Shown here piece after piece: positions 36,291 to 44,412 of a stretch of DNA of 62,738 nt. The stretch covers positions 93,400 to 156,137 of the forward strand of contig JAPOVS010000040.1 of NCBI GenBank assembly GCA_026708055.1, written 5' to 3'. The notes beneath the pieces were generated by a model. It saw only the letters and a list, made by a program, of their open reading frames with translations, was not told the origin of the DNA and did not search any database. The stretch comes from a bacterium (lineage in GTDB: Bacteria; Actinomycetota; Acidimicrobiia; Acidimicrobiales; CATQHL01). The position numbers and the translations under genes are program-made. Numbering within the stretch: position 1 is the first letter of the stretch; each line of letters begins with the position of its first letter.

Positions 36291-37160
36291 TCATGCAACC
36301 ACCGCCGATCCCCCGACACCCGAATACCCCAGGTCGGCCGGCCCCTCATCGGCGGACCGCAGTGGGGCGGTCGCATCCCTCGCAACAGGGCCCAGCAGGA
36401 CCGGCGCACCGTCCGGGCCCGGCAGCAGCAGGTCGACCGAACGTGGCCGGCCCGCCGCGCCACGACCCTGAACCTGCACCGATACGTGACGGGAACGCAG
36501 CAGACCCCAGCCGTCCTCCAGGCCGCACCAGCGCGACGACATGACCTGCAGGCGCACGTCCGCGTTGGGCGGCCCGCCAACCCTCCTACCCGGCGATCTC
36601 GCCCCGCCCGTCCACACGTCTGCGCCATGTCCCCTGCCCTCAGCGAGGCGGATCAGCACCGATCCCCGCTCCCGCAGCCGGGCCGCCAGCCGGCGGTGAT
36701 CGGCCGCTCCGAGCCTGGTCTCCGAGCCCAGCAGCACGATGTCCACCGCACCCACCAGCGCGGCAACGGCCTCGAGGGCGGCACGGGGTTCGGGAGCGTC
36801 GACCATCAGGAGCCGTTCGAGCATCACCCCGGCCTCGACCGCGGCGGCGAGACCGAGGCCGGGATCCCCCACCACCGCAGTCCACGAGCCGGCTGCGGAC
36901 GGACCCGCGGCAACGGCGAGAGCCAGAGAGGTGGCGCCCTCGCCGCCGGTGGCGATCACCCACCCTCTCTGCAGGGCTCCACCACCGAACAGATCCCGCA
37001 GCGGACCCAGCACCGGCAGGGTCCGCTCGCGGGCACCGGCGATCGGGGCGACCCTCTCACCGAGCAGCCGCAGATGATCCCGCCCACTGCGAGCCGGGCT
37101 CCCAACGGCGAGGTTCTCCGGGATGTTCTCCGGTCCGGGCATCCGACCAGTATCGAACAT
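36291..37160 (-). CDS. imuA: ImuA-type RecA-like mutasome protein
   Basis: A 289-residue RecA/SulA-like accessory protein of translesion synthesis. It shows a degraded P-loop region (WVIATGGEGATSLALAVAAG), a Walker B-like VDIVLLGSETR, and the C-terminal part common to actinobacterial ImuA' proteins. The ATG at 37160 lies inside the LexA box (37154-37167), so either the message is leaderless or the ATG at 37142 is the true start. Order imuA-imuB-dnaE2 on one strand is the typical mutasome cassette. Confidence 0.82.
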   Translation of the reverse strand: MFDTGRMPGPENIPENLAVGSPARSGRDHLRLLGERVAPIAGARERTLPVLGPLRDLFGGGALQRGWVIATGGEGATSLALAVAAGPSAAGSWTAVVGDPGLGLAAAVEAGVMLERLLMVDAPEPRAALEAVAALVGAVDIVLLGSETRLGAADHRRLAARLRERGSVLIRLAEGRGHGADVWTGGARSPGRRVGGPPNADVRLQVMSSRWCGLEDGWGLLRSRHVSVQVQGRGAAGRPRSVDLLLPGPDGAPVLLGPVARDATAPLRSADEGPADLGYSGVGGSAVVA

Positions 37161-37167
37161 GTGTTCG
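37154..37167 (-). promoter_or_regulatory. LexA box of imuA (perfect consensus)
   Basis: CGAACATGTGTTCG, an exact match to the actinobacterial SOS box CGAAC-N4-GTTCG. It overlaps the first annotated ATG of imuA at 37158-37160. Confidence 0.9.
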
Positions 37168-37237
37168 TCTCTGGCAAATCCAGACCCGCATCGCTCTCCC
37201 CCACGGCCTCGGGGTCACTCCGGCCATCCCGCCCCAC

Positions 37238-37262
37238 GTCATTCCGGCGGAGGCCGGAATCA
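37238..37262 (+). repeat. REP-like palindrome, copy 2
   Basis: GTCATTCCGGCGGAGGCCGG followed by AATCA, the same family as the copies at 438, 37361 and 55093. It lies in the 269-bp gap between imuA and mazF. Confidence 0.65.
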
Positions 37263-37360
37263 ATTCGGTGGCTGTCCGGGCGGGGGGACGCCGGTGTCGG
37301 TCAGGCTTGCTCCTACGTAATCGATCCGGACTTCGACTCCGGCATCCCCCACCCTCGCCC

Positions 37361-37386
37361 GGTCATCCCGGCGCAGGCCGGAATCA
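37361..37386 (+). repeat. REP-like palindrome, copy 3
   Basis: GGTCATCCCGGCGCAGGCCG followed by GAATCA, in the same orientation as copy 2 and 123 bp from it. Confidence 0.65.
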
Positions 37387-37429
37387 ATGTTGGTGAGATC
37401 CGGCGGTTTCCCGCGCCGGTAGATGGAAC

Positions 37430-37741
37430 TCAGCAGTTGGCCATTGCCCGGAGCGCATGGCACATCCGGAGGTGCCCGACCCCATCCAGTTGTCCGAGCC
37501 GCAGCGTGAGCACCGACTTCGGCACCGCGGCGAGATTGTCGAACGATACGACGCTGTCGCGGTCGATTCCCTCGTCCGGTCCGACGGGGACACAGGTCGG
37601 AATCGAGCGAATCGTGCTCGTCACCGGCGCCACGACCACGTTTTTGAGCACGGGGATCGCCTCGTCACGTGAGACGACCAACGCCGGGCGACGCTTCTGG
37701 TTGGGTGGCTCCATGAGCCACAGTTCGCCTTGGGCTACCAC
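37430..37741 (-). CDS. mazF: MazF/PemK-type mRNA interferase toxin
   Basis: A 103-residue SH3-like-barrel toxin: QGELWLMEPPNQKRRPALVVSRDE (PemK start and the RRPALVV strand with the catalytic Arg), VVVAPVTSTIRSIPT with the conserved Thr, and the ending LRLGQLDGVGHLRMCHALRA. MazF enzymes cleave single-stranded mRNA at short sequence motifs. The GTG at 37741 overlaps the antitoxin stop by 7 bp. The pair is antitoxin first, then toxin. Confidence 0.92.
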   Translation of the reverse strand: MVAQGELWLMEPPNQKRRPALVVSRDEAIPVLKNVVVAPVTSTIRSIPTCVPVGPDEGIDRDSVVSFDNLAAVPKSVLTLRLGQLDGVGHLRMCHALRAMANC

Positions 37742-37974
37742 GGCTCGGCTTCGGTCATGGCGATCGCGTTGGCCATCGCCTGGGCGTCGTCATCGACTGT
37801 TTGCGGCTGCGCCCGGTACGAGTCGGCGATGGCCTTGCCGATGCGCGCTCGCTCGACCGACTCGGCGAGATGCTCGACCGCCCGGCGGATCACCGCCGAG
37901 CGCGTGTCGCCGACGCCCGCAGCGACGAGACGGTCGATGGTCTCGATCTGCCGGGAACTGAATCGTGTCGGCAC
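37735..37974 (-). CDS. mazE: MazE-type antitoxin (ribbon-helix-helix)
   Basis: A 79-residue antitoxin. The N-terminal VPTRFSSRQIETIDRLVAAGVGDTRSAVIRRAVEHL is an RHH DNA-binding region, and the acidic tail ending EAEPW should fill the toxin's RNA groove. It starts with a GTG at 37974 close behind an inverted repeat that overlaps a TATAAC -10 element. Autoregulation with MazF is expected. Confidence 0.85.
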   Translation of the reverse strand: MPTRFSSRQIETIDRLVAAGVGDTRSAVIRRAVEHLAESVERARIGKAIADSYRAQPQTVDDDAQAMANAIAMTEAEPW

Positions 37975-37983
37975 CGCAGTTGT

Positions 37984-37998
37984 TATACAAACAGTATA
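37984..37998 (-). promoter_or_regulatory. Candidate mazEF operator and -10 element
   Basis: TATAC-N5-GTATA inverted repeat (37984-37988 and 37994-37998) overlapping a TATAAC (minus strand, 37982-37987) about 8 bp before the mazE start codon. The arrangement suits repression by the RHH antitoxin. Confidence 0.5.
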
Positions 37999-38040
37999 CG
38001 GACATGGCCGGACTCTCCAGAATCATGTCAACGCCACGTC

Positions 38041-39498
38041 TCAGTTCCGTTGGATGGGGTTGGTGGACGGCGGGGGGTGGGCCCGGCGGAGGTGCTCAGG
38101 AGGTCGGAGTTCGGGTCGCCCGGCGGCCGGTGTGTGGACCTCGTAGTCGTGTTCGTGCACGAGGTCGTGGCAGGAGTAGCACAACAAGGCCAGGTTGGGG
38201 ACGAGGGTGAGGCCGCCGTTACGCCAGAACTTGATGTGATGCCCCTCGGATTCCTCCACCGTCGCCCGGCAGCCGATGCAACCGCCGTCGCGGGCCGCCA
38301 GCAGCATGCGTTGGGCCTCGTTGGGATTGCGGCTGGTGCCGATGGCGATGTTCTGCCAGTTGGCGTCGAACAGCACCGGCATCACCCTGGCGTTCACCGC
38401 CAACTCTGCGGCCACCTCGACAGGGATCGGGGTGCCGTCGTCGAGCCGCGGGTTGAGCAAGTGGCCGCTGGCGTGGTCGTAGTCGGTGAGCACCAGCAGG
38501 CTGGTCTGCTGGCGGTTGCAGTCGCTGTGAGTGCCGAAGAGTTCAGCGACCACGTCGGCTGCCCGCTGGGGGTAGCTGTGCTCGGCGGAGCCGGGGCGGT
38601 TGCGCATAGCGCGCATGGCGGACTGGTAGATCTGGTGCAGACGCTTGCCGGTGATCGAGTCGAACTGCGCCGACAGGTGCCACATGCCGTCCTCGCCCTG
38701 GAACATGCGTGCCCGCCGCTCGTCACGCTGGGCGCGTAGTTCCTCGGCCACCGGGCCGGTGCCGTAGCGGTCGTCCTCGCCTTCCGAGCCTTCCGCGGAA
38801 CCCGTCGCCGGCCTGTCGTGGATCACCATGTGGCGCGCCACCACGTCGGAGGGGTACACCCGGCCCAACTCCAGCAGATCCGCTTCCGAGCGGGCGTGCT
38901 CCTTGTACGCGGCGCGGGCAACCACACGGGCGTGGGACAGGGTGATCTCTCCCGCCGACAGTGCCGCCAGCGTCTCATCACGCCCCTCGGCGACCAGCGT
39001 GTACGCCATGCCCGCCTCGGCGCGTGCCTGAATCGCCGGCACACGGTTGTACTCACGCATCAACCAAGCAGCGGCCTCCCAGCCATTGCGCCGCCCCACC
39101 TCCGCCGCCACGGTCATCAACATGCCCTCGAGGCGGGCACGCGCCTCGCCCAAATCCACCATCAGGTCCAGCAACTCCCCCACCCGCACCGAGCCCACGT
39201 CCAGGGACCCGACACACACCGGGAGGCCGCAGCCACAATCGCCGCAGCCCACATAGCCGCTGTCGCCCACCGACGCAGACGAGCCCACGATGCCCAACTC
39301 GCCGCACGCCGCCGACTCCGCCACCGTCCGGGTCTGGGGATCCACCACCGCCACAGCCCGGGCTCGCTGCTGCAACTCCAGAGCCGCCGGATCAACAACC
39401 CGATTCTCCCCAACCGGAGGCTTCACGACCCCAGGTCCCTCGACAGGAGCTTGCAGGACTTCGTGGTCTCGGACGGATGTTTCGATCCCGGACTTCAT
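38041..39498 (-). CDS. DUF222/HNH endonuclease family protein
   Basis: A 485-residue protein of the actinobacterial DUF222-HNH group, often present in many copies per genome. Residues about 70-370 form the DUF222 helical region (LGEARARLEGMLMTVAAEVGRRNG; GEITLSHARVVARAAY). The C-terminal HNH nuclease shows CIGC, then HHIKFWRNGGLTLVPNLALLCYSCHDLVHEHDYEV with the metal-binding His and zinc Cys pairs. The N-terminal CGDCGCG cluster (near residue 71) is unusual. The start is the ATG at 39498, directly behind a TATAAT, so the message may be leaderless. The role is unknown; such genes are thought to be mobile or defence related. Confidence 0.85.
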   Translation of the reverse strand: MKSGIETSVRDHEVLQAPVEGPGVVKPPVGENRVVDPAALELQQRARAVAVVDPQTRTVAESAACGELGIVGSSASVGDSGYVGCGDCGCGLPVCVGSLDVGSVRVGELLDLMVDLGEARARLEGMLMTVAAEVGRRNGWEAAAWLMREYNRVPAIQARAEAGMAYTLVAEGRDETLAALSAGEITLSHARVVARAAYKEHARSEADLLELGRVYPSDVVARHMVIHDRPATGSAEGSEGEDDRYGTGPVAEELRAQRDERRARMFQGEDGMWHLSAQFDSITGKRLHQIYQSAMRAMRNRPGSAEHSYPQRAADVVAELFGTHSDCNRQQTSLLVLTDYDHASGHLLNPRLDDGTPIPVEVAAELAVNARVMPVLFDANWQNIAIGTSRNPNEAQRMLLAARDGGCIGCRATVEESEGHHIKFWRNGGLTLVPNLALLCYSCHDLVHEHDYEVHTPAAGRPELRPPEHLRRAHPPPSTNPIQRN

Positions 39499-39505
39499 GG
39501 TCTCT

Positions 39506-39534
39506 ATTATACGGATATTCTCAGCAAAAGCAAA
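39506..39534 (-). promoter_or_regulatory. Strong promoter of the HNH gene, probably leaderless
   Basis: On the minus strand TTTGCT (39529-39534), a 17-base spacer and a perfect TATAAT (39506-39511) end 7 bp before the ATG. The stretch 39500-39560 is much more AT-rich than its surroundings. A 12-bp palindrome CCGAATATTCGG lies at 39546-39557, 12 bp upstream of the -35. Confidence 0.7.
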
Positions 39535-39583
39535 CATTTGTGTGCCCGAATATTCGGAATTCTCCAGAGACCCGCCCGCGTGA

Positions 39584-39596
39584 CCCCCCCCCCCCC
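39584..39596 (+). repeat. Homopolymer tract of 13 C
   Basis: A run of 13 cytosines about 50 bp upstream of the HNH-gene -35 element. It lies outside any gene. Tracts this long are prone to slippage and to sequencing length error. Confidence 0.8.
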
Positions 39597-39789
39597 GATA
39601 CCGGTGACGGGTTCGGGACCCGGCAATAGTCGGCAGCCGCCGGGGCGACGGCCGGGCTACCGTGCCGGCTCTGGATTCCTGCCCGCGATCGAGTTGGGGA
39701 CCGGCTCTGCGCAGGAACGACGTACTACGCCGGGCGACTCGGCGGCGAGACGGGCTCAATCCGGCGCGGTTGGAGCGGCGAGCGACGGC

Positions 39790-39867
39790 GGCTGCTCCTC
39801 AGGGAATCTCGCCGGAGACCGGGTCCACCTCCCCCTCAAGGGCGGTCTCGTCGACGAGGAGGGCGGC
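39790..39867 (-). repeat. Diverged duplicate of the SURF1 gene 3' end
   Basis: This 78-bp stretch matches 39895-39972, the last codons and tail of the SURF1 gene, at about four bases in five, with no gap and an offset of 105 bp. On the minus strand it encodes DETALEGEVDPVSGEIP-stop against the genuine DETALEGDADPVPGEAS-stop. Confidence 0.8.
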
Positions 39868-39903
39868 CCCTGGAGCGCAGCGGTGCCCGTCAGCGGCTGC
39901 TTC

Positions 39904-40713
39904 TCAGGAGGCCTCGCCGGGCACCGGGTCGGCGTCGCCCTCGAGCGCGGTCTCGTCGTCGGGGAGGGCGGCACGGTCGGGGCGGCGGGAGACGTGCCGC
40001 AGCACCAGCGGGTAGCCCACCACGGCAATGGCGGTGAAGATGAACCACTGCACCGCGTAGCCCAGATGCGGGCCGTCGCCGGGAGCCGGCAGCGCCACCA
40101 TCACCGGATAGTCGCCCGGCGGCGGATCCTGGCTGGTCATCTGCACGTAGAAGGGGTGCACGGCGTAGTCCAGTTGGGCGGCGTACCGCTCGATGTCGGG
40201 CCGCGCCAGGCTCGCCAGGCGCCCCTCGGCCGGATCGGCCACACCCAGGCCCGCCCGCCGCTCGCTGAGGCGCACATGTCCCCGAACGGTCACCTCACCG
40301 TCGGGCACGGGCGCGGGTGGGCGCGCTGCCGGATCGCTGGAGGACTGCGGAACCCACCCCCGGTTGACGACGACGGCGGGACCCTCGGCGGGCACCAAAG
40401 GGGTCAGCAACCAAACACCGGGGAGACCACCCAGGGTGCGGTTGCGCACCGCCACCTCGTCGGCGGCGCGGTAACGCCCGGTCACTTCCACCACCCGGTA
40501 CTCGACAGCCTCCACGCCGCCGGCAGCGACCTCAGAACTCAGCGCACCGGCCACCACCGCCGCCGCAGCCGTGCGCTCGGCCTGAAGGGTGTTCAGATCA
40601 CGCCGCTCCTCCAACCGCCGCAACTGCCAGAACCCCAGGTTGAGCATCACCACGATCAACGCCAGCACCAGCACATGCGACACAACCCACCAGGGCCGAA
40701 GAAACCGCCGCAT
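39904..40713 (-). CDS. SURF1-family cytochrome oxidase assembly protein
   Basis: A 269-residue membrane protein with two transmembrane helices, one near the start (VVSHVLVLALIVVMLNLGFWQLRRLEER) and one near the end (YAVQWFIFTAIAVVGYPLVL), bracketing an extracytoplasmic domain with VVEVTGRY and VVVNRGWVP. This is the SURF1 layout; in bacteria the protein helps insert heme a into cytochrome c oxidase. The start is the ATG at 40713. It marks the last core-type gene before the accessory island on this side. Confidence 0.9.
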   Translation of the reverse strand: MRRFLRPWWVVSHVLVLALIVVMLNLGFWQLRRLEERRDLNTLQAERTAAAAVVAGALSSEVAAGGVEAVEYRVVEVTGRYRAADEVAVRNRTLGGLPGVWLLTPLVPAEGPAVVVNRGWVPQSSSDPAARPPAPVPDGEVTVRGHVRLSERRAGLGVADPAEGRLASLARPDIERYAAQLDYAVHPFYVQMTSQDPPPGDYPVMVALPAPGDGPHLGYAVQWFIFTAIAVVGYPLVLRHVSRRPDRAALPDDETALEGDADPVPGEAS

Positions 40714-40900
40714 GCCCGCCAGTATGCCGGAGCGTCCGACGTCACTCCGGTCAAGTTGATGACCGCAGTCGTCACCCGCCGCCGCAATGTCCGCCTCGAC
40801 CAGCGCCGGACCCCCCACCTAGCGCGGTGTGCCGCCTTGAGGCCGGATTTCATACCGGAATCCGTAGGGCAGTAACGGGTAGCCGAAGATTGTTGTCGCG

Positions 40901-41467
40901 ATGCCACCCGATGAAGTCACGGAACGCGAAGCACTTCGACAGGCATTCGGGAACTGCGAGGCCTTCGCTGAGTTGCACGACCAGATGGCGAAGGATCAAC
41001 CCCTCGACCATGTCCGTATTGGAAATCAGGCGGTGCACGGGTTCGGCGTTGCTCCGAACAGAGCAAGGCTGTTCGCCCGATCCTTCGCGGCGAGCGCCAT
41101 CGCTGCGCAGTTGGCCAAGACTGATGATGAGGGAAGGTTGATTCTCCTGGGGGCTGGCAACGACGCGCAACCTGAGGATGGTGATCTGCCACACCAAGTG
41201 CCGATCATCGCGGAGGCAGACGACGCTCCGCCCACACAGACGGGGCGTCCGATCGACCGCGAGCCACCCAGTGCGCTGCGTCCAACGATTCGGCAGTCGT
41301 GGCCGATAGCCGGAGGTGAGATCATTCTGGAGGTCCGGTCCGAGGAGGCCCTACCCGCGACGGTCTTCGTCGCCATCGGCGAGGTGGTGATGAAGCTCGA
41401 GGAATTATCTTCGTCTCTGAGCCGGCCTGAAGGCTCAGAAGCCGCTGAGGGGGGCGGTGAATCGTAG
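40901..41467 (+). CDS. Hypothetical protein at the edge of the island
   Basis: A 188-residue protein I do not recognise. The N-terminal half is helical (EREALRQAFGNCEAFAELHDQM; ARLFARSFAASAIAAQLAK), the middle is Pro/Asp-rich and likely disordered (about 95-125), and the end is a strand followed by a helix (GGEIILEVRSEEALPATVFV then IGEVVMKLEELSSS). That strand-helix ending loosely recalls the small protein at 52392-52622. It is followed 2 bp later by a RelE/Gp49-like toxin gene on the same strand and may be cotranscribed with it. Codon use is less GC-biased than in the core genes. Confidence 0.6.
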   Translation: MPPDEVTEREALRQAFGNCEAFAELHDQMAKDQPLDHVRIGNQAVHGFGVAPNRARLFARSFAASAIAAQLAKTDDEGRLILLGAGNDAQPEDGDLPHQVPIIAEADDAPPTQTGRPIDREPPSALRPTIRQSWPIAGGEIILEVRSEEALPATVFVAIGEVVMKLEELSSSLSRPEGSEAAEGGGES

Positions 41468-41469
41468 CC

Positions 41470-41898
41470 GTGGCTACTTCGCCTACTCGCCGTCCGTGGC
41501 TCATCCACTTCTTCAGGCGCGCCTCCGCCGACGATGCAAGCGAATCGGTGCCGACTGTCCAATTCTTGGACGGGCTACCCCCCAAGGTCGCCGCCGAGAT
41601 CCACGCTGTCCTCGACGCAGTCGCCGACGCGCCGCCACCGGCGTTCGCTGGCGGTGGGAAGTGGGAGGCCATGCACGGCGAAATGGCTGGCTTCTACGAG
41701 GTGCGGGTCCGAGGCGGCGGAATGAACCATCGCCTCTTCTGCCTGTTGATCCGTCACGCCGAGGACTTGGGCGGTTCCTCGATCGTCTGCCTGGGCGGGC
41801 TGTCCAAGCCACGCGGAGAACGGGCAAACCCGCGGGACTGCAGAAGAATCAAGATGTACCGCGAAGAGTTCGAGAGGCACCGCGAGGTCCTCAGCTAG
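41470..41898 (+). CDS. RelE/HigB-superfamily (phage Gp49-like) toxin
   Basis: A 142-residue protein. The middle and end follow the Gp49-like HigB fold: PKVAAEIHAVLDAVADAP, GKWEAMHGEMAGFYEVRVRGGGMNHRLFCLL, SIVCLGGLSKP and RRIKMYREEFERHREVL. HigB-type toxins cut mRNA on the ribosome. It starts with a GTG at 41470. The likely antitoxin, an XRE regulator, is encoded on the opposite strand, overlapping it tail to tail by 8 bp; that arrangement is unusual because such pairs are normally cotranscribed. Confidence 0.75.
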   Translation: MATSPTRRPWLIHFFRRASADDASESVPTVQFLDGLPPKVAAEIHAVLDAVADAPPPAFAGGGKWEAMHGEMAGFYEVRVRGGGMNHRLFCLLIRHAEDLGGSSIVCLGGLSKPRGERANPRDCRRIKMYREEFERHREVLS

Positions 41899-42205
41899 CG
41901 CGGCTGTCCTCAAATGGCTCGGCTGTCAGTTCAAGTTCCAATGCCCCGGCAAGGGCAACAACGGTCGACAAGGTCGGATTGGGGGTTTCCGCGGAGAACA
42001 GCCGCCGAATCACCTCCGGGCGAAGATCTGCCCGACGAGCGAGTTCCGCCTTACTCAGCTTCAAGTTGCATCGACGCTGGTCCAGCGCGCGAATGATGGC
42101 ATCGATCTGGTCGATGTTTCGTCGGGCCGCCGTATACGCGCGGTCGTAGGCCGGATCCGCTCGTCGGTCCCTGAGGTATCGCTCAGCCCCGGTGAGTTCG
42201 GACAT
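41891..42205 (-). CDS. XRE-family HTH regulator / HigA-like antitoxin
   Basis: A 104-residue protein. An N-terminal helix (LTGAERYLRDRRADPAYDRAYTAARRNIDQIDAII) precedes an XRE helix-turn-helix: LKLSKAELARRADLRPEVIRRLFSAETPNPTLSTVVALAGAL. This long N-terminal helix plus HTH is the layout of HigA-like antitoxins paired with Gp49-like toxins. It converges on the toxin gene at 41470. A possible operator (GTGAC-N6-GTTAC, 42220-42235) lies upstream of its ATG at 42205. Confidence 0.8.
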   Translation of the reverse strand: MSELTGAERYLRDRRADPAYDRAYTAARRNIDQIDAIIRALDQRRCNLKLSKAELARRADLRPEVIRRLFSAETPNPTLSTVVALAGALELELTAEPFEDSRAS

Positions 42206-42403
42206 TGCTTCAGGATAGCGTGACATAAGAGTTACGGCCTGTACCGATACGCGACCTCGTAGCGCCGTCCCGCGTCCCCGGCGCAACCTGTCTGAGTATC
42301 TCCAATCCGGGGCGCGAGGTCGGGGCGGTGGACCATCGGCGGAGGCTGCGGGGCTAGCCTGCGCGGATGGCGGAGTGGGCAACGGTCTGAGGCGGACGCG
42401 TCG

Positions 42404-43978
42404 ATGAGCACCACCAACAGCGCTACCACCGGATATGAGGCCGAGCTTTGGGAGATGGCCGACGCGCTGCGCGGCAACATGGACGCCGCCGAGTACAAGC
42501 ACGTCGTGCTCGGCCTCATCTTCTTGAAGTACGTCTCGGACGCCTTCGAGGAGACCCGCGCCCAACTCACCGCCGAGATCGACGAGGGCGCCGACCCCGA
42601 ACAGCCCGACGAGTACCGCGCCAGGAACGTCCTCTGGGTGCCGCGCGAGGCGCGCTGGGAACGGCTGCAGGCGCAAGCCCGCCAACCGACCATCGGCCAA
42701 GCCACCGACGACGCCATGGAGGCCGTCGAGGAGGCGAACCCCGCGCTCGACGACGTGCTGCCGAAGATCTACGGGCTGCCGGCTCTCGACAAGCAGCGGC
42801 TGGGCCGGCTGATCGACGTCATCGGCAACATCACCGTCGGCGACGCCGAGGCCCGCTCGCGGGACGTACTCGGGCGGGTCTACGAGTACTTCCTCTCCGG
42901 CTTCGCCGGCGCCGAGGGCAAGCGCGGCGGCGAGTTCTACACGCCGCGCTGCGTGGTGCGACTGCTGGTGGAGATGTTGGAGCCCTACGAGGGGCGCGTC
43001 TACGACCCGTGCTGCGGCTCTTCGGGGATGTTCGTGCAGTCCCTCGAGTTCATTCGTGCCCACACCTCGGGCAACGGCAACGGCGGGCGGGCCGCCGCCC
43101 CGATCTCGATCTGGGGCCAGGAGTCCAACTACACCACTTGGCGGCTGGCGAGGATGAACCTGGCGATCCGGGGCATCGAGGGCCAGATCGCCCACGGCGA
43201 CAGCTTCCACAACGACCGGCATCCCGACCTACGGGCCGACTACATCCTCGCCAACCCGCCGTTCAACGTCTCGGACTGGGGCGGCGAGCGACTCGCCGAC
43301 GACCAGCGCTGGCAGTACGGCGCCCCGCCGCCGGGCAACGCCAACTTCGCCTGGGTGCAGCACATCGTCCACCACCTCGCCCCGACGGGAATAGCCGGGT
43401 TCGTGCTGGCCAACGGCTCCATGTCCTCCACCCGCTCGAGCGAGGGCGAGATCCGCGAGCGCCTCGTGGAGGCGGAACTGGTCGATTGCATGGTCGCCCT
43501 GCCGGGGCAGCTCTTCTACTCCACGCAGATCCCGGCCTGCCTGTGGTTCCTCGCCCGCGACCGCCGCGACGGCGCCTTCCGCGACCGCCGAGGCGAAGTG
43601 CTGTTCATCGACGCCCGCCAGCTAGGACGCATGGTCGACCGCACACACCGCGAACTGACCGACGAGGACATCGCCCGCATCGCCGACACCTACCACGCCT
43701 GGCGTAGCGAGGATGGGTCCGACGCCTACAGCGACGTTCCGGGCTTCTGCAAGTCGGCGGACCTCGAGGAGGTACGCCACCACGGCCACGTGCTCACCCC
43801 CGGCCGCTACGTCGGCGCCGAACCCACTCCCGACGACAGCGAACCCTTCGAGGAGAAAATGGCCCGCCTCAGCGCCCAATGGCGCGAACAACAGGCCGAG
43901 GCCGCCCGCCTCGACACAGCCATCGAGGAGAACCTACGGACGCTCGGCTTCGGCCCGGCACACTCCAAGGAAGCCTAA
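42404..43978 (+). CDS. hsdM: Type I restriction-modification methyltransferase subunit HsdM
   Basis: A 524-residue N6-adenine methyltransferase. It has the N-terminal HsdM helical domain ([35 protein letters not shown]), the SAM-binding motif [10 protein letters not shown] (about 201-210) and the catalytic NPPFN (about 284-288). With HsdS it methylates one adenine in each half of a bipartite site. It starts the operon hsdM-hepT-hepT-mntA::hsdS. The hepT genes follow 11 bp later. I could not identify a convincing promoter in the 198 bp upstream. Confidence 0.95.
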   Translation: MSTTNSATTGYEAELWEMADALRGNMDAAEYKHVVLGLIFLKYVSDAFEETRAQLTAEIDEGADPEQPDEYRARNVLWVPREARWERLQAQARQPTIGQATDDAMEAVEEANPALDDVLPKIYGLPALDKQRLGRLIDVIGNITVGDAEARSRDVLGRVYEYFLSGFAGAEGKRGGEFYTPRCVVRLLVEMLEPYEGRVYDPCCGSSGMFVQSLEFIRAHTSGNGNGGRAAAPISIWGQESNYTTWRLARMNLAIRGIEGQIAHGDSFHNDRHPDLRADYILANPPFNVSDWGGERLADDQRWQYGAPPPGNANFAWVQHIVHHLAPTGIAGFVLANGSMSSTRSSEGEIRERLVEAELVDCMVALPGQLFYSTQIPACLWFLARDRRDGAFRDRRGEVLFIDARQLGRMVDRTHRELTDEDIARIADTYHAWRSEDGSDAYSDVPGFCKSADLEEVRHHGHVLTPGRYVGAEPTPDDSEPFEEKMARLSAQWREQQAEAARLDTAIEENLRTLGFGPAHSKEA

Positions 43979-43989
43979 GGGAGAGCGCG

Positions 43990-44412
43990 ATGCCTATTGA
44001 TCTGACTCCGCTACGTAACTCTCTCAACTCTCTCACCGAGTCACTGCACCTCTGCGACTCCCGGCTTGCAGAGGGGAACTTAGCCGTCGGTGAGCACAGC
44101 TCGCTGCGCGCCGGGGCGATCAAACATTTCGAGATCGCCTACGAATTGTCGTGGAAAATGATGCAACGGTGGCTCAACACTAACGTAGGCCCCGATGCCG
44201 CAGATCCTCTCACGAGGCACGGTCTCTTTCGCTTGTCGTGCGAGAAAAGACTCATTTCTGATGTAGGTGCCTGGATCGGACACAACAAAGCGCGCAATCA
44301 GACGGCTCACATCTACGACGAGAAGATCGCTATTGCTGTCTATGAGGGGATCAGCGCATTTATTGAAGACGCTCGAGAACTGCTGGGTTCGCTGGAAGTC
44401 CGCAATGATTGA
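43990..44412 (+). CDS. HepT-like HEPN protein 1 (HI0074 family)
   Basis: A 140-residue helical protein of the nucleotidyltransferase-substrate-binding (HI0074) HEPN family. SLRAGAIKHFEIAYELSWKMMQRWL is the family core, and RNQTAHIY (Arg102, His107, Tyr109) is the RX4HXY motif that in HepT toxins holds the RNase residues and the tyrosine AMPylated by MntA. A GGGAGAG ribosome-binding site precedes the ATG at 43990. It overlaps hepT2 by 8 bp and sits inside the type I R-M operon. Toxic RNase activity is inferred from the motif. Confidence 0.88.
   Translation: MPIDLTPLRNSLNSLTESLHLCDSRLAEGNLAVGEHSSLRAGAIKHFEIAYELSWKMMQRWLNTNVGPDAADPLTRHGLFRLSCEKRLISDVGAWIGHNKARNQTAHIYDEKIAIAVYEGISAFIEDARELLGSLEVRND

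Larger units (their letters stand above)
39499..39903. other. 405-bp gap between the HNH gene and SURF1
   Basis: It holds the HNH promoter, the 12-bp palindrome, a 13-base C run and a degenerate copy of the SURF1 3' end (39790-39867). I see no gene in it. Confidence 0.7.

Noticed and set aside
42362-42403. tRNA-like start (GGATGGCGGAGTGG) just before hsdM, possible attachment site
   Set aside because: No anticodon arm, TPsiC arm or acceptor partner can be folded before the hsdM ATG; only a chance resemblance to the 5' end of a class II tRNA.
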